A DNA stretch of 26,785 bases from a virus: IMG/VR virus record IMGVR_UViG_3300046413_001143, positions 1 through 26,785 of that record. The stretch is one strand, 5' to 3'. Under the pieces are notes generated by a model, which worked only from the letters and a program-made list of their open reading frames with translations, was not told the origin of the DNA and did no database searches. Position numbers and translations under genes: made by a program. This document shows positions 22,523 to 26,785 of the stretch, in pieces (the stretch's first letter is position 1; every line of letters begins with the position of its first letter).

Positions 22523-22549
22523 AAACTAACTACGAAAGTCGTAGGATAA
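22523..22549 (+). promoter_or_regulatory. Rightward leader motif, copy 3 (with internal hairpin)
   Basis: AAACTAACTACGA, 8 bases, GGATAA. Only in this copy the variable bases complete a 6-bp hairpin, CTACGA-AAG-TCGTAG (22530-22544). It lies 29 bases before the ATG at 22579, directly after the tRNA-like element. Confidence 0.55.
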
Positions 22550-22578
22550 TAATATAAAACTAATTAAAATAAATAACT

Positions 22579-22779
22579 ATGTATAATCCAAATAATCCTT
22601 CAAACTGGTCTTGGTCAAAAGCTTTTGACGAAATGGAAAAGACTGTAAATCAAGCTGAACTTACTCAGCAATGTATAAATCACGTTCTCAATTATCCCGG
22701 AGAAGCTAACGGTGTCTTCATGACATTAAGTAAATCTCAACAAGATGATGTTTATGAACTACTAAATGAAATATTATGA
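22579..22779 (+). CDS. Small early protein, unknown
   Basis: A 66-aa, acidic, helical protein (MYNPNNPSNWSWSKAFDEME) with GVFMTLSKSQQDDVYELLNE at the end. First gene of a three-gene unit; its stop overlaps the next start by 4 bases (ATGA). The leader is AAATAAATAACT. No family recognised. Confidence 0.6.
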   Translation: MYNPNNPSNWSWSKAFDEMEKTVNQAELTQQCINHVLNYPGEANGVFMTLSKSQQDDVYELLNEIL

Positions 22780-22994
22780 CTCATAATCTAAATACGACTA
22801 TTAACAAAGTAGCTTTGGAAATATTCAACAAGAATTATAATGAGTTAAATAAAACTCAAAAACAAACTTGTAATAAAGAAATGGTTGATAATAAAAAATG
22901 GTTAGCTCCTTTCTGGAAACAACCAGGTTATCAAAGTGAAACCGATAAACTATGTGAAGAACTAGGAATTTTTAACTATAAAACTAATAAATAA
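22776..22994 (+). CDS. Small early protein, unknown
   Basis: A 72-aa Asn/Lys-rich protein (MTHNLNTTINKVALEIFNKN) with a Trp/Pro segment KKWLAPFWKQPGYQ and an acidic helix ETDKLCEELGIF. Translationally coupled to the preceding gene. Its end CEELGIF resembles MEELGIV in the next protein, which may be chance. Confidence 0.55.
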   Translation: MTHNLNTTINKVALEIFNKNYNELNKTQKQTCNKEMVDNKKWLAPFWKQPGYQSETDKLCEELGIFNYKTNK

Positions 22995-22999
22995 TAAAT

Positions 23000-23164
23000 A
23001 TGATAGATAACTATGAATTTGAAATATACTATGGTGAAATGGAAGAACCACTATATTTAACTAACGACAAAAACTATATTTGCGATGAAATGAAAGATTT
23101 CATGGAAGAACTAGGAATAGTAATGGAAGAAGTAATATATAAAGTAGAACTAATTACAAACTAA
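23000..23164 (+). CDS. Small acidic early protein
   Basis: A 54-aa frame MIDNYEFEIYYGEMEEPLYL to LITN, starting 5 bases after the previous stop. It is strongly acidic with two beta-like strands and a helix (CDEMKDFMEELGIVMEEVIY). Its stop codon lies inside leader motif copy 4. Unknown function; acidic DNA-mimic-like composition is worth noting but unproven. Confidence 0.5.
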   Translation: MIDNYEFEIYYGEMEEPLYLTNDKNYICDEMKDFMEELGIVMEEVIYKVELITN

Positions 23165-23184
23165 ATACGACGAGAGATGGATAA
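23158..23184 (+). promoter_or_regulatory. Rightward leader motif, copy 4
   Basis: AAACTAAATACGA, 8 bases, GGATAA, then 7 bases to the ATG at 23192. An ATG at 23177 overlaps the motif itself, so the later start is preferred. Confidence 0.6.
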
Positions 23185-23191
23185 TAACAAT

Positions 23192-23449
23192 ATGAAATAT
23201 ATAAACACAGATAACTTAACAGCAATCGATTACGGTGATGGTAGTATCAAACTCATGATCTACAACAAACATAAATCTCCTTATGGTTACTCACCTCGCG
23301 ACTTAGTTGTCTCACTGTTTGGTGTTTCAATGAAAGAATTTACGTACAACTATGTACAACAAGAAGTAGACAAAGTGTATTCTACTTTCAACTATGATGA
23401 AATACACGAACTAATAACTAAAATAAATAACAATGACAAAAACTCTTAA
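23192..23449 (+). CDS. Small early protein, unknown
   Basis: An 85-aa protein from the ATG at 23192 (MKYINTDNLTAIDYGDGSIK). An in-frame ATG at 23177 is rejected as start because it lies inside the leader motif. Beta-rich first half, then a helix pair (KEFTYNYVQQEVDKVYSTFN, YDEIHELITKIN). First gene of the longest early unit. It overlaps the next gene by 17 bases. Not recognised. Confidence 0.6.
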   Translation: MKYINTDNLTAIDYGDGSIKLMIYNKHKSPYGYSPRDLVVSLFGVSMKEFTYNYVQQEVDKVYSTFNYDEIHELITKINNNDKNS

Positions 23450-23597
23450 AAAAATAGCTACATATCTAACAGAGTGGCACATGTTAAAAATATACGCTAC
23501 CATTATGACTACATGTTTCTTATGTATATGGATACCAACTATGTTTGTAGCAATAAAAAATATAATAACACAAGTAATAATACCACTATTTAAATAA
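23433..23597 (+). CDS. Small membrane protein
   Basis: A 54-aa frame MTKTLKKIATYLTEWHMLKI to the stop at 23595-23597. An amphipathic basic N-terminus is followed by a long hydrophobic segment (YATIMTTCFLCIWIPTMFVA). It starts within the previous gene and ends one base before the next start. Probably a single-pass inner-membrane protein; role unknown. Confidence 0.5.
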   Translation: MTKTLKKIATYLTEWHMLKIYATIMTTCFLCIWIPTMFVAIKNIITQVIIPLFK

Positions 23598-23598
23598 T

Positions 23599-23820
23599 AT
23601 GAAACTAACTAACGAAGAAAAAGACGAAATTACTTGGAGAGTAGTTGACTCACTATACGAAAAACTAGCTAACGAGCTAGAATATGAACTACAAGAACAT
23701 GAAAACTTTCCAGAAACTAACGATGCTTACATGAATTTATTCAATGAAATGACTGTAAAGATAGTAAAGTATATGAGAAGTGAACTATTTCAACCAATGA
23801 CTAATGAAGATTTAAAATAA
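23599..23820 (+). CDS. Small acidic helical early protein
   Basis: A 73-aa protein (MKLTNEEKDEITWRVVDSLY) dominated by Glu-rich helices (EKLANELEYELQEHENFPET) with a short end ELFQPMTNEDLK. Packed head to tail with neighbours. No family recognised. Confidence 0.55.
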   Translation: MKLTNEEKDEITWRVVDSLYEKLANELEYELQEHENFPETNDAYMNLFNEMTVKIVKYMRSELFQPMTNEDLK

Positions 23821-23824
23821 TAAA

Positions 23825-23995
23825 ATGACAGAACAACAAGCAATTGAAGCAATCGCTAATGATATACAGGATGGTATCTACGGTTGGACACAGAAATGTG
23901 GAACAGAGTGGCAGAAGTGGACATACTCGCTAATGCAAGCAAGAAAAATATATGAAGGTGAACTAATAATAGATTTAGAAAATGGGAGTAATTAA
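23825..23995 (+). CDS. Small early protein, unknown
   Basis: A 56-aa frame MTEQQAIEAIANDIQDGIYG to LENGSN, 4 bases after the previous stop. A Trp-rich centre (GWTQKCGTEWQKWTYSLMQA) lies between two helices. It overlaps the next gene by 14 bases. Not recognised. Confidence 0.5.
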   Translation: MTEQQAIEAIANDIQDGIYGWTQKCGTEWQKWTYSLMQARKIYEGELIIDLENGSN

Positions 23996-24173
23996 TAGAG
24001 CGCATGAGTGGGATGCTTTGAACAATATCACTAATAGTGAGTTTGAAGATTCTAAAACATTAAAAGCAGTAATGTTCTTAATGATACGAGAAAATGTAAG
24101 AAAAATACCTAACGATCAAGAATTAGGTAAACAAATAAGAAAAATAATATTAAACTTTGATAAAAATAATTAA
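23982..24173 (+). CDS. Small early protein, unknown
   Basis: A 63-aa helical protein (MGVINRAHEWDALNNITNSE) with KTLKAVMFLMIRENVRKIPN and a basic end. Its start is embedded in the preceding gene. Not recognised. The 98 bases after it contain no ATG-started frame longer than about 15 codons. Confidence 0.5.
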   Translation: MGVINRAHEWDALNNITNSEFEDSKTLKAVMFLMIRENVRKIPNDQELGKQIRKIILNFDKNN

Positions 24174-24271
24174 AATATTAATTAAATGGATAGTATGTTT
24201 CACTATAGCTTACTATACTAACGCACCATTTCTGGCGTGTATGATAACTAACTTTAAATATAAACTAAAAT

Positions 24272-24415
24272 ATGAAAACAATTAAATTTTACCCAAGTGA
24301 CAGGTCACTTATTAAACTAGATGGAAAAATGTATAGAGGATATACAATTAGTAATATACCAGATGACATTCAAGGCTGGTTTAACTACAAAGGATTAACT
24401 TTTGTTACAAATTAA
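24272..24415 (+). CDS. Small early protein, unknown
   Basis: A 47-aa frame MKTIKFYPSDRSLIKLDGKM to FVTN, beta-rich (YRGYTISNIPDD, GWFNYKGLTFVT). The leader AACTAAAATATG resembles other starts in this arm. Its stop lies inside leader motif copy 5. Not recognised. Confidence 0.5.
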   Translation: MKTIKFYPSDRSLIKLDGKMYRGYTISNIPDDIQGWFNYKGLTFVTN

Positions 24416-24435
24416 ATACGAACACTATTGGATAA
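24409..24435 (+). promoter_or_regulatory. Rightward leader motif, copy 5
   Basis: AAATTAAATACGA, 8 bases, GGATAA, then 7 bases to the ATG at 24443. Spacing to the start is the same as in copy 4. Confidence 0.6.
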
Positions 24436-24442
24436 TATATAC

Positions 24443-24676
24443 ATGAATACAACAACAATACAAACAAAAGCATGTAAATGTGGCGAAAAGCTACATCCAG
24501 TAAGAATTAAGTACGGTTATAGTACATGTGTACCATGTTCTACCGTCGAGCGTTATGGTTGCGCTCCAGTTATCAACCATAAAACTGGCAATAGTATACA
24601 AATACTTAGTCGTGAAGATGCTATTAAAATAGCAAAACTAACTAGACGAAAAGGTTATGGTACTATGCTAAGATAA
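24443..24676 (+). CDS. Small zinc-finger protein (TraR/DksA-like zinc site)
   Basis: A 77-aa protein from the ATG at 24443 (MNTTTIQTKACKCGEKLHPV); an upstream TTG in frame lies in the leader motif and is rejected. CKCG and, about 15 residues later, CVPCS give a CxC...CxxC zinc site with the HPVRIKYGYSTCVPC spacing seen in TraR/DksA-type fingers. The tail INHKTGNSIQIL...RRKGYG is of a type I associate with Bacteroidota phages. Such proteins may bind RNA polymerase, so a transcription role is plausible but inferred. Confidence 0.65.
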   Translation: MNTTTIQTKACKCGEKLHPVRIKYGYSTCVPCSTVERYGCAPVINHKTGNSIQILSREDAIKIAKLTRRKGYGTMLR

Positions 24677-24740
24677 CACGAAATAGCAAAGGCATCGCGC
24701 CGCGGCGTAGCTCATACTCACAAGGTATGGGCTTTTCGTG
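24677..24740 (+). ncRNA. GC-rich structured element between early genes
   Basis: CACGAAA (24677-24683) pairs with TTTCGTG (24734-24740). Directly inside on the 3' side AGCTCATAC (24709-24717) pairs with GTATGGGCT (24725-24733, one G-T) around a 7-base loop TCACAAG. The 25-base 5' insert (24684-24708) holds the palindrome GCCGCGGC (24699-24706). The G/C richness is unlike the surrounding AT-rich arm. It ends 4 bases before the next ATG, so it may be a cis-acting leader or processed RNA. Confidence 0.4.
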
Positions 24741-24744
24741 GTAG

Positions 24745-24891
24745 ATGAATAAAATAACAAAACAACTCGAAAACTTGTATTCTTGGACAAAATTCTATCA
24801 AGATCGAGGTAATAAAGAACAAATAAGAAAGTGTCAAACTGAAATCGCACAGTTAAAACAAGCGTATAATAAATTAAAATCTAAAAAATGA
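24745..24891 (+). CDS. Short coiled-coil protein
   Basis: A 48-aa frame MNKITKQLENLYSWTKFYQD to KLKSKK, basic and helical, likely a short coiled coil (CQTEIAQLKQAYNKLKSKK). It starts 4 bases after the structured element and its stop overlaps the next start (ATGA), which supports it as a gene. Unknown function. Confidence 0.5.
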   Translation: MNKITKQLENLYSWTKFYQDRGNKEQIRKCQTEIAQLKQAYNKLKSKK

Positions 24892-25172
24892 AAGATACTA
24901 ACGCTATCGAACAAGCATTAAAAGACAAATGCAAAAAAGAAATAGAAGGAGTAGTTAACGTATTTATGAATGAACTTGAAGTAAAAATCAGAGGTGAATA
25001 TAATGGAGCTAATTATTATGACATCCAAGAACCACTTGGTAAAAGATCATTTCATGTAATGGGTACTGAACAACTAAAAAATGTATTGTTAAAAATGATA
25101 CAAGGTGCTCATCTTGAATCTATGGTTGCAGTTAAATCAAAAGAATTAATTAAAAAACTTGAATTAGTATGA
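24888..25172 (+). CDS. Small helical early protein
   Basis: A 94-aa protein (MKDTNAIEQALKDKCKKEIE). A helical start, then a short strand region (KIRGEYNGANYYDIQEPLGK), then helices to the end (KNVLLKMIQGAHLESMVAVK). Overlaps the next gene by 4 bases. Not recognised. Confidence 0.6.
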   Translation: MKDTNAIEQALKDKCKKEIEGVVNVFMNELEVKIRGEYNGANYYDIQEPLGKRSFHVMGTEQLKNVLLKMIQGAHLESMVAVKSKELIKKLELV

Positions 25173-25561
25173 AAAATAGAACACTAAATGAAATTAGACA
25201 ATCAAAAGAATATCAGATTGCTAAAGAAACAGTAGGTAAATACGAAGATTGTACAGGTGACGTTAAAACTGGTCACGCTGCTGTAGCTTTAAAAGAATTA
25301 AAAGGTGAAAACTTTTATAAAAATCCTTTTTCTCATGCAGATGTAGACAAAACTGTTGAAACAATAGTAGAAAAGCTAGATGGTCACATGTATGACTTAA
25401 TATTTCAAGCAGTTTGTGATGAAATGAATAATCACTATGTGTTTGACTCAACAGAATACTTAACTCAAGCAGGTTTAGAACTATTTGAAGACGAATGGTT
25501 CGAGTTTTATCATGAAAATCATGGTAAAATAATTCATAAACTACTACAAAACTTAAAATAA
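25169..25561 (+). CDS. Early protein, unknown
   Basis: A 130-aa, mildly acidic protein (MKNRTLNEIRQSKEYQIAKE). Mostly helical; segments VETIVEKLDGHMYDLIFQAV and LELFEDEWFEFYHENHGKII are likely structured helices with clustered aromatic residues. Last gene of its unit, 3 bases before leader motif copy 6. Not recognised. Confidence 0.6.
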   Translation: MKNRTLNEIRQSKEYQIAKETVGKYEDCTGDVKTGHAAVALKELKGENFYKNPFSHADVDKTVETIVEKLDGHMYDLIFQAVCDEMNNHYVFDSTEYLTQAGLELFEDEWFEFYHENHGKIIHKLLQNLK

Positions 25562-25564
25562 TAC

Positions 25565-25591
25565 AAACTAAATACGAACACTAAAGGATAA
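25565..25591 (+). promoter_or_regulatory. Rightward leader motif, copy 6
   Basis: AAACTAAATACGA, 8 bases, GGATAA, then 6 bases to the ATG at 25598. It is the copy closest to consensus; here AAAGGA could also act as a weak Shine-Dalgarno sequence. Confidence 0.6.
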
Positions 25592-25597
25592 TATAAT

Positions 25598-25819
25598 ATG
25601 TTATACGATAAATTAAAACCACATATCAAAGCCAAGTTGAAAGAAAATGCTGAAGAGTATAAGTCTGTAAACTGGCTATTTGATAAACTAAAACAAAAAG
25701 ACAATTATTCTGAATTAACTATTGACGACATAAGATCTCTCTGTACATTTGGCGATGTATGGTATCATGATCTCACTCAGTCACAGATTATATGGGGTGA
25801 ATGGCTAATAAATAAATAA
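25598..25819 (+). CDS. Small early protein, unknown
   Basis: A 73-aa protein (MLYDKLKPHIKAKLKENAEE) of alternating helices with a Trp/Tyr-rich end (TFGDVWYHDLTQSQIIWGEW). First gene of the last visible unit, directly behind motif copy 6. Not recognised. Confidence 0.6.
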   Translation: MLYDKLKPHIKAKLKENAEEYKSVNWLFDKLKQKDNYSELTIDDIRSLCTFGDVWYHDLTQSQIIWGEWLINK

Positions 25820-25821
25820 AT

Positions 25822-26175
25822 ATGAACGAAGAAAAACTAGCAATAGATACACTAACAGCACTAGGCGCTAAAGACACATCAAGTCCATCTCAAACAAAAA
25901 GAGGTACAACTTGCTTTACATTACCTACAGGCACGTGTATATCTGAACACAAAACAGGTTATATTAGAAAAAATCTACTAAACAAAAATGGTAGTATTTA
26001 TACCTGTTATCAACTAAATCCGCAATATAAATCTGCTCACAAAGTAGTATCAAGAGATGGTAAGCTATATGAATGGAATTATAATAAAAGAATGTTGATA
26101 AACAATAGAGCTGAAAGGCTAAAAAGACTTGTATTATATGCAATTAAAGATATAAATCAAGCAAATGGAAAATGA
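25822..26175 (+). CDS. Small early protein, unknown
   Basis: A 117-aa basic protein (MNEEKLAIDTLTALGAKDTS), mixed beta and helix, with two well separated Cys (TTCFTLPTGTC) and a KRMLINNRAERLKRLVLYAI basic helix near the end that could contact nucleic acid. Starts 2 bases after the previous stop. Not recognised. Confidence 0.6.
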   Translation: MNEEKLAIDTLTALGAKDTSSPSQTKRGTTCFTLPTGTCISEHKTGYIRKNLLNKNGSIYTCYQLNPQYKSAHKVVSRDGKLYEWNYNKRMLINNRAERLKRLVLYAIKDINQANGK

Positions 26176-26254
26176 TGAACGAGACTTAGCGTTAATACTA
26201 TTTGCATTAGCGCTAATATTTTACACAACTATACTAACTATAAAATTAATTTAA
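26165..26254 (+). CDS. Tiny membrane peptide
   Basis: A 29-aa frame MENDERDLALILFALALIFY to KLI: an acidic N-terminus and one hydrophobic helix (ALILFALALIFYTTILTI). It overlaps the previous gene by 11 bases and ends directly against the next ATG, which argues for translation. Unknown role. Confidence 0.4.
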   Translation: MENDERDLALILFALALIFYTTILTIKLI

Positions 26255-26707
26255 ATGGAATCAAAAGAACCAACAAACGAAAAAATAATAGAAGCTGTAA
26301 AAAGTTATTACGGCTTAAAAGTAGATGACAATGCATGGGATAATGCAGATGTTTACGCTTATGAAGAAACAACTGCAGATGGTTATTCTGTATGGGTAGT
26401 AACTCACGACATGAAAAGCATATGTGTATCTGAAGATGTATATTACTATGAAAGTGATGTACCATCAGCTATCATGGAAATGGTAACAAACTCTAATGGC
26501 TACTGTGTACTATACGCAGATCAATACTTTCTAGATGATATATACTTTGATGATATGTTACTAGAAGAATTTGCAGAAATAGCAGATAAGATATATGACG
26601 AAATTATGAATGATGATGAAGCAGATTATGGCTTTGACATGGCAGAAATACTATGGCTCAAAGAAGAATTTACTGAGTCAGAAGAAATTAATCAGACTGT
26701 TAGTTAG
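26255..26707 (+). CDS. Acidic early protein, unknown
   Basis: A 150-aa, strongly acidic protein (MESKEPTNEKIIEAVKSYYG). The centre has strands (GYSVWVVTHDMKSICVSEDV, GYCVLYADQYFLDD); the rest is Asp/Glu-rich helix (EIADKIYDEIMNDDEADYGF). High negative charge and small size fit DNA-mimic or host-inhibitor proteins, but nothing proves this. Last complete gene in the window. Confidence 0.6.
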   Translation: MESKEPTNEKIIEAVKSYYGLKVDDNAWDNADVYAYEETTADGYSVWVVTHDMKSICVSEDVYYYESDVPSAIMEMVTNSNGYCVLYADQYFLDDIYFDDMLLEEFAEIADKIYDEIMNDDEADYGFDMAEILWLKEEFTESEEINQTVS

Positions 26708-26749
26708 TTAATAGTAGTTTAGTTTACACGTTAGCTCGTGCTTTCCCTT

Positions 26750-26785
26750 TAACTCTCCTGTAAAACCTTTAGGAGTTGAGAGTTA
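26750..26785 (+). terminator. Hairpin at the right window edge
   Basis: TAACTCTC (26750-26757) pairs perfectly with GAGAGTTA (26778-26785); an inner alternative pairs CTCCT with AGGAG. It lies 42 bases after the last stop and may end the rightward unit. Any T-run would be outside the window, so terminator is only a candidate. Confidence 0.4.

Noticed and set aside
24175-24271. Hydrophobic peptide readable from an ATT codon (KWIVCFTIAYYTNAPFLAC)
   Set aside because: It has a membrane-helix look, but there is no ATG or GTG/TTG start at its head; listed only as a possibility between two early genes.
1-26785. CRISPR array, integrase or insertion sequence
   Set aside because: No evenly spaced repeats with unique spacers, no tyrosine/serine recombinase motifs and no transposase were found in the frames examined.

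Overview
The window looks like part of the genome of a tailed double-stranded DNA phage, probably marine, with an AT-rich genome. Evidence is a recognisable large terminase, portal and capsid block, a lysis block, tail-fibre genes ending in a Peptidase_S74-type chaperone, and very tight gene packing. Most start codons follow A/T-rich leaders (TAAATAAA- or AAACT-like) without a clear AGGAG Shine-Dalgarno sequence. That style, with the protein families, suggests a Bacteroidota (flavobacterial) host; this is an inference. No integrase, canonical tRNA or CRISPR array is visible.

Layout. Positions 1-21510 are almost entirely coded leftward. In transcription order this arm holds: a histone-H1-like basic protein (341 aa); three tail-fibre/adhesin proteins (163, 560 and 299 aa, the last with a self-cleaving S74 chaperone end); a nucleotidyltransferase; a small conserved protein; GroEL then GroES; a Lys/Glu/Ala low-complexity protein; a winged-helix-like protein; a large disordered virion-like protein; a lysis cluster (small holin-like protein, T7-lysozyme-type amidase, spanin-like protein); a Cys/basic protein; a protein with an HExxH metallopeptidase signature; a GTA-type holin; a Gly-rich repeat protein; small conserved head-region proteins; a protein that reads as two fused GroES-like barrels; the terminase large subunit; the portal; a scaffold-like protein with an AT-hook; and the major capsid protein, cut by the left window edge.

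Positions 21511-21895 are a divergent intergenic control region with a large inverted repeat. From 21896 to 26707 everything is coded rightward: about twenty very small, mostly unrecognisable, often acidic proteins (29-150 aa), typical of phage early/host-takeover genes. Many overlap their neighbour by a few bases.

The most striking unexplained signal is a six-copy element in the rightward arm: AAACTAAATACGA, exactly 8 variable bases, then GGATAA. It stands once in front of each cluster of overlapping genes and divides the arm into six units, so it looks like a phage-specific early promoter or leader element. Two compact RNA-like structures with similar topology (a 7-bp outer stem stacked on a hairpin with a 7-base loop) sit at gene junctions in the same arm, at 22478-22521 (tRNA elbow-like) and 24677-24740 (GC-rich). 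The second theme is protein folding: GroEL, a roof-less GroES, a double-GroES-like protein beside the terminase, and an S74 fibre chaperone suggest that the phage supplies much of its own folding machinery for virion proteins.
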